Shown here piece by piece: positions 31,765-39,479 of a DNA stretch of 64,000 nt (position 1 is the stretch's first letter; every line of letters starts with the position of its first letter). The stretch is from Fen-1362 sp964597035. Its GTDB lineage: Bacteria > Planctomycetota > Phycisphaerae > Sedimentisphaerales > Anaerobacaceae. Location of the stretch: assembly GCA_964597035.1 (NCBI GenBank), contig CAZQWM010000001.1, positions 62,001-126,000 on the forward strand, in the 5' to 3' direction. The translations under genes and the position numbers were made by a program. Below the pieces are notes generated by a model. That model ran no database searches. It was not told the origin of the DNA and saw nothing but the letters and a program-made list of their open reading frames with translations.

Positions 31765-34398
31765 TTATTGAAGATTGATTATGAAGTCACCAATGGGTGT
31801 CCACTCCACTCCTGCATCGATGTTTTTCCAGGTCTTTTTCTTATGTGTGTCTTCCAGGGTCAGTGTCAGCTTGTCTATTGAGCCGGCTGTCAGTCCAAAG
31901 GGTATGTGTTCGCCGTCTATGATGTTGGAGTATTTCGGATACATCAGTTTTGCAGCACCGATGTGTTCTGCCTCAACATTAGTGTTTATAAAACAATAAA
32001 TGTCCATAAGGCCTTTGACATCCAGCCGGTCAAGCGAACCGTCGATTGAAAAATCGCTGTCTTCAAGCCCGCCGGTTTTAATCCTTCTGATACTACCGGT
32101 TGTTGTTTCGATGGTGGTATCCTTAATCCACGATTTGGCCATTATATTTCGTATAACTTCGGCTGAATCTTTCTCACTCACCGTGGGGCCGGCTGTGATG
32201 CTGCACTGGTTAATGTCGTCGGCTTTAATCGTCAGGGCGGACTCGAAATTCCATACTCCCGACAAAACCGACGGCATTGCTAATTTCTTGTTGCCGACGG
32301 CTTTGAGCTGCCTGATGCTGCCTTTGATATCAGCGGTAAATTCAGGGGTTGATGACGCAAATGTTATTGGGCCACAATCGCCACTTATATCCCAGAATGC
32401 TCCCCATTCTCCGCCGATTTCGCCTTTAATATACGCCTTCTTCAAGACCACGTTTTTTGGGCTGCCGTCACCGCTAAGCGACAAGTCTGCGCCGAAGTCA
32501 CCCGCTATACCGATTGATGGACTGCCCGTGATTTTCATCGTTGAAATCCAGGGGGCTTCCAGAAGGCCTGTTTGCCACTCGGTGGCCCGGAGGTAGCGAA
32601 CCGGCGTCTGGCTTGTCAAAGCCAGGTCGTTTACTCGGCCGAATCTAAGAGAGCAGGTGGTTTTGGGTGAAGCCGGCTGCCCGATAGTGATTTCCCGATT
32701 GCCCAACAGGTCATTCAAAGCAATCATACGAGTGTCGCCGTCAATCTGAATGTTACCTTGGAGATTGATGCCGCGTCCGATTATCGATTTAATCGGGCCT
32801 TCAACTGTGATATCGCCCACATTTGTTTCGGCGCCTTTTTTTGTTGTGATTCTGAATACCGATTTTTCTGTTGTGTCGGTGAGGATGATTCTTTCGAAGA
32901 AGCAGCTTCCTTCTATCTGACCAAATCCGCCGCCGGTTAAATTGAAAGTTACCTCTCTCTCATTGCAATCCGTTGTCTTCAGCGGATAGTTCTTTTTTCC
33001 GCCGAAGGTGCCGAACCATTTCATTGTCTCGAACACGCTTTGGCTTCTGCTGCATTTACCCACCTCAATCTCGATACCGTCGTCATTTGTCGCCTTATAC
33101 CAGCGTCCGAAACTCAGTTCAGCGAGCCATTTGCCAATACCCAGGTTATAAGCATTTGTTTTATTCGTACTTCTCCCGAAAACCTTCTCTGTCCGGTTGT
33201 TATTACATCTGTTCCGGTAATTGAGCCGTATTGCGCCAGCGGTTGAGTCGCTGCATTTTTCCCAACCGAACCAAACCGGGCTGACTAACTGCTCGCCGGA
33301 TAATGGGTTGGTCAATATCGGTTTTTGTGTCGGCTGAGCGATAGCGCCGGGCTTTTGTGGAATCCCAAACCTTACTATGGTTTCATCGGTTTCCCCGTCG
33401 GTGTAATACACGATTACGGTATATTCGCCTTCCCCATAGTAGGCCAGGTCTTCGGCTTCGTAGAACCATTCCTGATATGTCCAGCTATGGATGCCGTCGC
33501 TTACGCTGTGGCGGGTTTCGATGTGTCCGTCTTGGGTATATTCCTCATCTGATATACAGCAAAGGTTGCCAGCCGGCGTAATAAATTCGACATCCTCAAC
33601 TGTGTCATCGGTCTCAACGTTCAGACGGAAATCATATGTAACGCCAGCTTTACTCTCTTTAAGCCAATTTTCACAGAAGACAGCAAGGTCTTCGAAGTCC
33701 ACAATGTTATTCCCGCAGTCAGGGGAGATATCCGCTCTTACATTGCTACCACTGTGACGCCACTGTCGGGCGAATACGCAAAGGTCAACAAAGTCAACAC
33801 GGCCGTCACAGTCAAAATCACCCCTCAATCCCAGCACGTCGCAAAACGTCTCCCATGCTATCCCCGGAATATCGTCTTCGGTTAATGCCCCGTAATCAAT
33901 ACTCTGCTCTATCTCGATTCGAAAAACGCGGCTGGCAATCGATTCCGTCGCACTCAAATCAATCCAGACCGAATCACCCTCATCGCTCGTTATCTCTATC
34001 ATCCCGACTACAGTTTCTCCGTGCACGTCATTGTAGTCGACTGTAACCGTGTGGGTTTGTTGGTCTGCTGGTCCCTGTGATTGTCCCTCTTCCGGCTCGA
34101 CTGTAAAGTATTCTGCTCCATCGACAACAGATACGCCATAGATCAATATGCCTGTGCCTTCATTCCATACGTTGAAGGTCATCGAGGTGGTTTTGCCTTC
34201 GAATACAAGCTGCCCGGTGCTTGTTTCTATGGCTGAATTCTGTTTCGTACCGTCAGCGCTGAGTACGTGCGATGCGCCTACTAACAGGATAAGACTCAAA
34301 ATTAATGTTATCGCTTTGGTTTTAGTCTTTATCTCTGAGTCAATCACTCTTATTAACGCAGTCCTTTGCTTCCTCCTTATATAAGCCCGGCTGGACAA
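31765..34398 (-). CDS. Large exported protein with dockerin-type module
   Basis: Up to 877 residues. A signal peptide core (AITLILSLILLVGASHVLSA) is at residues 29-48. Residues about 55-150 resemble an Ig-like choice-of-anchor domain; residues 192-246 form a dockerin-like pair of calcium loops (GDFDCDGRVDFVDLCVFARQW and DISPDCGNNIVDFEDLAVFCENW). From about 540 on, short beta-repeats of the type G-x-I-x-x-L recur (GSLDRLDVKGLMD, TTGSIRRIKTGG), suggesting a beta-helix. Start is uncertain: TTG at 34398 or GTG at 34347, which gives a normal signal peptide length; AGGAGG is at 34377-34372 without a well-spaced start. The role may be attachment to a multi-protein complex or surface. Confidence 0.65.
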   Translation of the reverse strand: MSSRAYIRRKQRTALIRVIDSEIKTKTKAITLILSLILLVGASHVLSADGTKQNSAIETSTGQLVFEGKTTSMTFNVWNEGTGILIYGVSVVDGAEYFTVEPEEGQSQGPADQQTHTVTVDYNDVHGETVVGMIEITSDEGDSVWIDLSATESIASRVFRIEIEQSIDYGALTEDDIPGIAWETFCDVLGLRGDFDCDGRVDFVDLCVFARQWRHSGSNVRADISPDCGNNIVDFEDLAVFCENWLKESKAGVTYDFRLNVETDDTVEDVEFITPAGNLCCISDEEYTQDGHIETRHSVSDGIHSWTYQEWFYEAEDLAYYGEGEYTVIVYYTDGETDETIVRFGIPQKPGAIAQPTQKPILTNPLSGEQLVSPVWFGWEKCSDSTAGAIRLNYRNRCNNNRTEKVFGRSTNKTNAYNLGIGKWLAELSFGRWYKATNDDGIEIEVGKCSRSQSVFETMKWFGTFGGKKNYPLKTTDCNEREVTFNLTGGGFGQIEGSCFFERIILTDTTEKSVFRITTKKGAETNVGDITVEGPIKSIIGRGINLQGNIQIDGDTRMIALNDLLGNREITIGQPASPKTTCSLRFGRVNDLALTSQTPVRYLRATEWQTGLLEAPWISTMKITGSPSIGIAGDFGADLSLSGDGSPKNVVLKKAYIKGEIGGEWGAFWDISGDCGPITFASSTPEFTADIKGSIRQLKAVGNKKLAMPSVLSGVWNFESALTIKADDINQCSITAGPTVSEKDSAEVIRNIMAKSWIKDTTIETTTGSIRRIKTGGLEDSDFSIDGSLDRLDVKGLMDIYCFINTNVEAEHIGAAKLMYPKYSNIIDGEHIPFGLTAGSIDKLTLTLEDTHKKKTWKNIDAGVEWTPIGDFIINLQ

Positions 34399-34652
34399 CT
34401 TCTGTGGAATTGCTCCTCTTTAACCCTCAGAATCACAAACATAAACGTAAAATCATTATATCCGACTGGGCGGGAGAAGTCAAAAAAAAGGCCCTTTGTC
34501 ACAGTGTTTAGCCCCCTATAACAAGCGGGAAAACGTGCTTGGGGGAGGATATAAAGGACGAAAAAATTTCGCTGGCCGGACCGATAAAATTGAGGGTATA
34601 TAAGCGAGACCTTGAATGAAACAGGTTTTCATTGACCTTCGGGAGTATTCGC

Positions 34653-34681
34653 TTGAGTTTTGCTTGATGGAAGTTTATAAT
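34653..34681 (+). promoter_or_regulatory. Sigma-70 promoter of the GspC/PilP-like gene
   Basis: TTGAGT (34653-34658), 17-base spacer, TATAAT (34676-34681). Expected start near 34688, giving a 130-base leader that contains the hairpin at 34765-34784. Confidence 0.7.
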
Positions 34682-34764
34682 AATACCAACATCGAGCGCG
34701 GAGGATTTTCAAAAACTTTTGGCATATCGTTATTTAAGCGCCAGGAGTTCGGAGGGAAAAACAA

Positions 34765-34784
34765 GCAAGCCGAAACCGGCTTGC
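34765..34784 (+). promoter_or_regulatory. Leader hairpin upstream of the GspC/PilP-like gene
   Basis: GCAAGCCG-AAAC-CGGCTTGC, a perfect 8-bp stem with a 4-base loop, 33 bases before the start codon and followed by AAAATC rather than a T run, so not a classic terminator. It may regulate mRNA stability or translation. No known riboswitch consensus is recognised. Confidence 0.5.
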
Positions 34785-34817
34785 AAAATCAAGGCCGATC
34801 ATTAGGGGGGACATAGT

Positions 34818-35186
34818 ATGAGTCTGGCATATCTTGTACCGAATGGGGAACTTTCAGGAGTAATCTTTTTTCCGCCGGCGGCGCGGTCTTTTGGGCCTCG
34901 TGTTAGAAAGCCGCGGCGTTTGTCGAAGTTTTTCTTTTTATTGTTCACCCTGTTTATTTTGTGCAGTCCCGTCTTGTTTGCCTATGCAACCGTGATTATT
35001 CAGCAGCCGGAGCGGGCGGTTTTTGAGGTTAAGCCGCAGGTGACAGGAGTGCTTTACGACGCGGATAATCCGCTGGCAATCGTTTCCGGCAAGGTTGTTC
35101 GCCAGGGTGAAACAGTTGATGGATATCTTGTCGCAAGAATACACCCTAATGGTGTGGAGCTTGTTAAGGCGAAGACGACTATATAG
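34818..35186 (+). CDS. Small membrane-anchored GspC/PilP-like protein
   Basis: 122 residues. A basic cytoplasmic segment (RKPRRLSKF) leads into one membrane helix (about 38-57, FFFLLFTLFILCSPVLFAYA), then a short periplasmic domain: VFEVKPQVTGVLYDADNPLAIVSGKVVRQGETVDGYLVARIHPNGVEL, quoted here as VTGVLYDADNPLAIV and GETVDGYLVARIHPNGVEL. This G-x-L-x-D..P-x-A-I-V-x-G..V..G-x-x-V pattern is that of the GspC homology region and PilP. Those link inner-membrane and secretin parts of type II secretion or type IV pili. No other secretion or pilus gene is nearby. ATG is preceded by GGGGGG and a strong promoter. Confidence 0.6.
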   Translation: MSLAYLVPNGELSGVIFFPPAARSFGPRVRKPRRLSKFFFLLFTLFILCSPVLFAYATVIIQQPERAVFEVKPQVTGVLYDADNPLAIVSGKVVRQGETVDGYLVARIHPNGVELVKAKTTI

Positions 35187-35222
35187 GGTTTTTCCGTAAA
35201 ATAGGTTATGTTGGAAAAGCAT

Positions 35223-35253
35223 CAGGCCCGGAACAGGTAAAGTTACGGGCCTG
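35223..35253. terminator. Bidirectional terminator between convergent genes
   Basis: CAGGCCCG (35223-35230) and CGGGCCTG (35246-35253) form a perfect 8-bp stem with a 15-base loop. On the + strand it is followed by CTTATTTCTG; on the - strand by ATGCTTTTCC. It serves the GspC/PilP-like gene (+) and the XRE operon (-), whose stop is one base away. Confidence 0.6.
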
Positions 35254-35254
35254 C

Positions 35255-35476
35255 TTATTTCTGCTTATCTTGATATTCGAAGACATCCTCAATTTCAGCG
35301 CCTAACGCTCGTGTAATGCGAAAGGCCAATGGAAGTGAGGGTGCGTACTTGCCCTGTTCGATGGCGATTATTGTCTGCCGCGTCACGCCCGCCTTATCAG
35401 CTAACTGCTGCTGGGTCATCTCGCCATTGTCGAATCGCAGTCGGCGAATGTTGTTTTTCAGTTCATTTGCTGCCAT
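35255..35476 (-). CDS. XRE-family regulator (YozG-like), last gene of the membrane protein operon
   Basis: 73 residues, almost only a helix-turn-helix domain: NNIRRLRFDNGEMTQQQLADKAGVTRQTIIAIEQGKYAPSLPLAF (parts: MTQQQLADKAGVTRQTIIAIE, GKYAPSLPLAF) then ITRALGAEIEDVFEY. Small XRE repressors of this type are typically paired with membrane proteins. It overlaps the third membrane protein gene by 14 bases and is thus translationally coupled. A perfect 10-bp inverted repeat over the operon promoter (36814-36841) is a natural operator for it. Confidence 0.9.
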   Translation of the reverse strand: MAANELKNNIRRLRFDNGEMTQQQLADKAGVTRQTIIAIEQGKYAPSLPLAFRITRALGAEIEDVFEYQDKQK

Positions 35477-35906
35477 TACCCCTCCTGCTGTATTGAATCA
35501 GAATCGCGGCAAAATAAATCATCACAACTATCATAAAAGCACCGAAGTTGATAAGTGGAAGTGACCAGGCAGGTATGCAGCCATTGTCGCCGAGAATGAG
35601 TCGCGGAATTCCGCTGACGGCGAGAAACACTATCAGGGCCGATATGAAAGCGGCCATAGCCGCCCTGTTGTCAATCAATTTATCGCGTTCGTCTGCCTTT
35701 ACTTCCCTGGGACTTTGTCGCTTAAGCGTCCAAAAAAATAGTGTGCCCCCCACCAGAATCAAAACCGCAACAGGCAGGAACCGACCGACGAAACCTTCAG
35801 GTGCCTTCTTTAAGACAAAAATCCGAAAAAATACATAGGCGGTAATTGTGAAGGTTGATAATACAAACACCAGTGCACACAGCGCGGATTTTTGAGCTCT
35901 ATTCAT
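35463..35906 (-). CDS. Four-helix membrane protein, paralogue 3 (DUF2178-like)
   Basis: 147 residues with four hydrophobic segments in two pairs, separated by a cytoplasmic loop with the motif K-A-DERDKLIDNRAAMAAF. It begins MNRAQKSALCALVF. The same layout and the DERD loop occur in the two genes upstream, so the three are tandem duplicates, although sequence identity is modest. No catalytic motif is seen; function unknown. Its start overlaps the previous gene's stop by eight bases, and its end overlaps the XRE gene. Confidence 0.8.
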   Translation of the reverse strand: MNRAQKSALCALVFVLSTFTITAYVFFRIFVLKKAPEGFVGRFLPVAVLILVGGTLFFWTLKRQSPREVKADERDKLIDNRAAMAAFISALIVFLAVSGIPRLILGDNGCIPAWSLPLINFGAFMIVVMIYFAAILIQYSRRGNGSK

Positions 35907-36342
35907 TTTCTTTACTCCTCCAGCCGTATAGAATTAGGGAAGCCAAATTTTGCACAAACGAAAAGATGACAAGCCCTCCCACAAGTGTAATAGGCATCAC
36001 ATTAACTGAGATGGAACCCTGCTGACCTACTATCCACCAGGGAATCGCACATGCGGCAACGAAATATAGCCAAAGGGCTACATACGCGGCCATAACCGCT
36101 CTTTTGTGTATTAATTGGTCCCGTTCATCAAAACTGGTCTTTCCTTGCCTTTTGCGTCTCCTGTTGGAAATGAAAGGAAGTAGCCAAAATAGGCCACCCC
36201 AAATGGTAGTACCCACGAACATAACCATTGGTGCCAAGGACATGCCTCTGTCATAAGCGATGAATATGGCGACTCCGCTGGGGATGAGAAAAATAGGCAA
36301 TCCCCAAAATATTCCAAACATTGCTTCTTGCGCTTTATTCAT
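35899..36342 (-). CDS. Four-helix membrane protein, paralogue 2 (DUF2178-like)
   Basis: 147 residues, exactly the length of its neighbours. It begins MNKAQEAMFGIFWGLP, has two hydrophobic segments, the loop motif S-F-DERDQLIHKRAVMAAY after a basic RRRKRQ run, then two more hydrophobic segments. ATG at 36342 has AAGGAG at good spacing, which decides it over an in-frame codon nine residues upstream. It overlaps both neighbours by eight bases. Confidence 0.8.
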   Translation of the reverse strand: MNKAQEAMFGIFWGLPIFLIPSGVAIFIAYDRGMSLAPMVMFVGTTIWGGLFWLLPFISNRRRKRQGKTSFDERDQLIHKRAVMAAYVALWLYFVAACAIPWWIVGQQGSISVNVMPITLVGGLVIFSFVQNLASLILYGWRSKENE

Positions 36343-36778
36343 GGTTTTCTCCTTTGTCCCTCCAGCCATATTCTTCGAGATACACTATTGACTGGATTAG
36401 TAGGATAAAGAATATCCCGCCAAAGACCAACCATGCGAGATACAAGACGCCCACAGTTCCCTCCGGACCCAGCAAGAGAAATGGGACAAACGCGGCCAGC
36501 ACGAACATCGGCCAGAACATCCAATACGCCTTAAACATTGCCTTTTGCTTAATGATCAGGTCCCGCTCATCCATTTTGACCTTGTCATTCTCTTTTTTGA
36601 ACAACACGTGCGCCAGTCCGCTGAATCCCATGATTGATATAAATGCGAAGCCGGCTGTTGCCTTTTTGGCCGGCCAATCGAAAATGAAGTACAACACGCA
36701 GAAGGCCGTCAAACTCAATCCGGCTGCTAATGCCAGCATTACCAGCGTGAACCAAGCCGTTTTTTGTGTCCTGTTCAT
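36335..36778 (-). CDS. Four-helix membrane protein, paralogue 1 (DUF2178-like), first gene of operon
   Basis: 147 residues. It begins MNRTQKTAWFTLVMLALA, has four hydrophobic segments and the central loop K-M-DERDLIIKQKAMFKAY. It is the first gene behind the palindromic promoter at 36814-36845 and has AAGGAG seven bases before its ATG. Three such genes in series with an XRE regulator look like a regulated membrane module. No related protein of known function is recognised with certainty. Confidence 0.8.
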   Translation of the reverse strand: MNRTQKTAWFTLVMLALAAGLSLTAFCVLYFIFDWPAKKATAGFAFISIMGFSGLAHVLFKKENDKVKMDERDLIIKQKAMFKAYWMFWPMFVLAAFVPFLLLGPEGTVGVLYLAWLVFGGIFFILLIQSIVYLEEYGWRDKGENHE

Positions 36779-36813
36779 AAATACTTCTCCTTACATGCGT
36801 ATGGTATATCGAA

Positions 36814-36845
36814 CATAATGTAAGCTCTACATTACATTATGTCAA
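36814..36845 (-). promoter_or_regulatory. Promoter with overlapping 10-bp palindromic operator
   Basis: On the - strand TTGACA (36845-36840), 17-base spacer, TACATT (36822-36817). A perfect inverted repeat CATAATGTAA (36814-36823) / TTACATTATG (36832-36841), spacer 8, spans from the -10 box to the edge of the -35 box. A dimeric repressor bound here would block polymerase. The XRE protein at the end of the operon is the obvious candidate. Confidence 0.75.
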
Positions 36846-36972
36846 GTAGACTTCACATTTTTTTGCAAAAATTTTACGTACGCGGGTTGAGGAAACATTC
36901 CCAAATGACTGGTGGCAACGCCGCTGTATCTTGTACTGGGCGGTTTAGAGGCGATTTTCCGATATATACCGT

Positions 36973-37671
36973 ATGCAGGTTACGACTGTTCAAACCAGAC
37001 AGTGCCCGTTTTGCGCTGAGACCATACTGAAGGCGGCAGTGAAGTGCCGGTTTTGCGGAGAATTTCTAAATACCGACCGTGCGAGAGCACTCACCCGCCA
37101 GGCGGGCGGAACATCTGTGGCTGACGGAGAAAATGGCGAACAGACGAATTTGGAACAACTGCTATTTGCCGGCCAGCCGTCGCTTTGGGCGATGGCGGGA
37201 GCGATAGCGAAGGCAAGCGTGGTAATGGCGATAGCCCTGGTGCTGGTGTTCTGGCATATCGAGCATATTGCTGCACTGAAGATTTCGGCTGAGCACGCGG
37301 CTGTTGTGGGTAGGTATCGGCCATTGCTTGGGGTGGCTCTGGGCTTAGTGGTTCTTATGGTTCTTGCCTATAAGGTTCTCGAACTGAAAATGACCAGCTA
37401 TGCGGTTTCGGCGGAAAGGATTGAATACTCCAGGGGGATACTCGACCGCAGGGTGGACAACCTCGATATGTTCCGCGTTATCGACCTTAAGCTTCGCAGG
37501 AGCTTTCTGGATTGTCTTGTCGGGGTGGGGACGGTGATGCTGACGACGACGGACAAGAGCCACCCGGAGTTTGTTTTTCAAAAGATAAGATACGCCCGTG
37601 AGCTTTACGACGCCATCAAAAAGGCCAGCTTATCTGCCGACCGCAGAACCAACGTCATACATATGGAGTAG
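36973..37671 (+). CDS. Zinc-ribbon and PH-domain (YdbS-like) membrane protein
   Basis: 232 residues. The N-terminus carries a CPFC..CRFC zinc ribbon (residues 11-28). Two membrane segments follow at about 75-95 and 118-135. The C-terminal bacterial PH (bPH2) domain has YAVSAERIEYSRGILDRRVDNLDMFRVIDLKL (parts: AERIEYSRGILDR, NLDMFRVIDLKL) and RSFLDCLVGVGTVMLTTTDKS. Members sit in the inner membrane with unknown role. Divergent from the membrane protein operon by 194 bases. No clear ribosome site precedes the ATG. Confidence 0.75.
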   Translation: MQVTTVQTRQCPFCAETILKAAVKCRFCGEFLNTDRARALTRQAGGTSVADGENGEQTNLEQLLFAGQPSLWAMAGAIAKASVVMAIALVLVFWHIEHIAALKISAEHAAVVGRYRPLLGVALGLVVLMVLAYKVLELKMTSYAVSAERIEYSRGILDRRVDNLDMFRVIDLKLRRSFLDCLVGVGTVMLTTTDKSHPEFVFQKIRYARELYDAIKKASLSADRRTNVIHME

Positions 37672-37696
37672 GCCCGTCGAGCTTGCTATGTGCGTG

Positions 37697-38203
37697 TTAT
37701 CCTCTCTCAAGCTCTATCAGTCTTTTTTTGGTGCTGGAGCCGCCGGGGGCGGAGAAGCGTCCGATGGAGCCATCGGCGCGGACGACTCGATGGCAGGGAA
37801 TAATAAGCGGGAGAGGATTTCTCGCAAGTGCATTTCCAACGGCCCGGCTTGCGACCGGTTTGCCGATTCTGCCGGCAAGCTTTGAATAATAGAGCGTTTG
37901 GCCGAATGGGATTTTTGCGCAGGCCATGAGAACTTTGCGGGTAAAAGGCGGTAGCCGACCGAAGTCGAGGGGGGTCGTGAATGCAGTCGGCTTGCCCTTG
38001 AAGTAGGCGATTATTCGGTCCTGCAATTGCTTTAAGAGGCCCTGCTTAAATTGGGGATTATCCAGCGATTTGAGGAGATGGCGTTGGGCCGCTTTCCGGG
38101 TTGGCAGAGGCAGGCAGGTTCGCAGAAGCCCTTTTTCACTGGCAGCTAGGCCGAAGTAGCCCCAATTGGTCTTGAAAATAGTGTACTTTATCGTTTCATT
38201 CAC
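37697..38203 (-). CDS. ogt: Methylated-DNA--protein-cysteine methyltransferase
   Basis: Repairs O6-alkylguanine by accepting the alkyl group on a cysteine. About 168 residues with FTRKVLMACAKIPFGQTLYYSKLA, RAVGNALARNPLPLIIPCHRVVRADGSIG (parts: AVGNALARNP, IIPCHRVV) where the PCHR Cys is the acceptor, and FSAPGG. The GTG at 38203 with AGGG nine bases upstream fits the family start (NETIKYTIFKTNWGYFG); an in-frame ATG at 38326 would add 41 atypical residues. Divergent from pheA. Confidence 0.93.
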   Translation of the reverse strand: MNETIKYTIFKTNWGYFGLAASEKGLLRTCLPLPTRKAAQRHLLKSLDNPQFKQGLLKQLQDRIIAYFKGKPTAFTTPLDFGRLPPFTRKVLMACAKIPFGQTLYYSKLAGRIGKPVASRAVGNALARNPLPLIIPCHRVVRADGSIGRFSAPGGSSTKKRLIELERG

Positions 38204-38348
38204 AGGACAATCCCTGGTAAAACCGGCGGCTAAAATAGCTCGAAAAATCGTATGTATCAGGGCAAAGCCGTTGACGCAAGGTGCAATTTCTGTTAAAAGA
38301 ACGGGTTTATAAACCTTCACAGGCATCGGTTTTGCGATAAGGATATAG

Positions 38349-39434
38349 TTGGTGGATGAGTCGTCTCTGGACCATTTGCGGAAACGGATAGACGAAATTG
38401 ACCATCAGCTTGTCAAGCTGCTCAATGAGCGTGCGGCGGTAGTGGTTGATGTAGGCAAGCTCAAGAGCAAGACAGGCTCGCCCGTGTATGCGCCGGAGCG
38501 GGAGAAACAGGTATTCGAGAAGATTACCAGGGCCAACAAGGGTCCTCTGCCGGACAAGTGCCTGCTGGCGATATGGCGTGAGTTGATGAGCGGGTCGTTT
38601 GTTTTGGAAAGGCCTTTGCGGGTGGGTTATTTAGGGCCTGGCGGCAGCTTCAGCCATACGGCGGCGTTATTGAAGTTCGGGCAAAGCGTTGATTACGAAC
38701 CGCTTGTAGATATTCGCGGCATATTCGATGAGGTTAGCAAGGGGCATTGTGATTTGGGTATCGTGCCGATAGAGAATACACTTGGCGGCGGTGTGATTGA
38801 GACATTGGATGCACTGGTGGATTCGGATGTGCAGGTCTGCTCCGAGATTTTGATGGTGGTTCATCATAATCTGCTGGCGAATTGTCGCCTGGAAGAGATT
38901 GAAAAGATTTATTCGAAGCCGGAGGTCTTTACGCAATGTCGCAACTGGCTGGCGGCTACTTTCAAGGAGGCGAAGACCGTTCCCGAGCCGTCGACGGCGA
39001 GGGCGGCACAGAAAGCGGCCAAGGAGGCCAGGGCGGCGGCGATAGGCTCGTCGGTTGCGGCGGAGTTGTACGGCCTGCAGATTGTATGTGAGAACATCGA
39101 AGATACATCGAACAATATTACGAGATTTTTCGTGGTCGGGCGCGACGATGCCAGGCCAACGGGCGAGAGCAAGACCGCGGTGATGTTCAGCACGGCTCAT
39201 AAAGCTGGCGCTCTGGTTGACGTGCTGGAAGTATTCAAGAAGTACGACGTCAATCTGACGAATATAGAGTCGAGGCCGAGTAAGAAGAGGCAGTGGGAGT
39301 ATTACTTCTTCGTCGATTTTCTGGGTCATCGCAGCGATGAGAACGTTATGAAGGCGATGGACGAGGCGCGCAAGCACTGTTTGCAGCTTTCGGTGCTGGG
39401 CAGTTTCCCGCGTGCGACGGAGGTGCTGGGGTAG
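38349..39434 (+). CDS. pheA: Chorismate mutase/prephenate dehydratase (P-protein)
   Basis: Bifunctional enzyme for phenylalanine synthesis. Residues 1-90 are an AroQ chorismate mutase (LRKRIDEIDHQLVKLLNERA and later YAPEREKQV). Residues about 95-275 are prephenate dehydratase (GYLGPGGSFSHTAAL, VPIENTLGGGV, NNITRFFVVG). The rest is an ACT regulatory domain with the phenylalanine-binding ESRPSKK motif. AAGGA precedes both a TTG at 38349 and a GTG at 38352; either may be used. It begins a + strand run of housekeeping genes ending at 46 kb. Confidence 0.94.
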   Translation: MVDESSLDHLRKRIDEIDHQLVKLLNERAAVVVDVGKLKSKTGSPVYAPEREKQVFEKITRANKGPLPDKCLLAIWRELMSGSFVLERPLRVGYLGPGGSFSHTAALLKFGQSVDYEPLVDIRGIFDEVSKGHCDLGIVPIENTLGGGVIETLDALVDSDVQVCSEILMVVHHNLLANCRLEEIEKIYSKPEVFTQCRNWLAATFKEAKTVPEPSTARAAQKAAKEARAAAIGSSVAAELYGLQIVCENIEDTSNNITRFFVVGRDDARPTGESKTAVMFSTAHKAGALVDVLEVFKKYDVNLTNIESRPSKKRQWEYYFFVDFLGHRSDENVMKAMDEARKHCLQLSVLGSFPRATEVLG

Positions 39435-39479
39435 AAGCGAAGCCGTGGCCGGCGAGCGATTACGTTCAGGAGAGTTATA

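Larger units (their letters stand above)
34399..34817. other. Intergenic region with promoter and leader hairpin
   Basis: About 420 bases between the divergent dockerin-protein gene and the GspC/PilP-like gene. It holds a strong + strand promoter (34653-34681), an 8-bp perfect hairpin (34765-34784), and a GGGGGG run used as ribosome-binding sequence. An open frame at 34616-34816 overlaps the promoter and has no coding signature. Confidence 0.6.

Noticed and set aside
34616..34816. Open frame of 66 codons before the GspC/PilP-like gene
   Set aside because: The strong promoter at 34653-34681 and the leader hairpin lie inside it; no coding signature.
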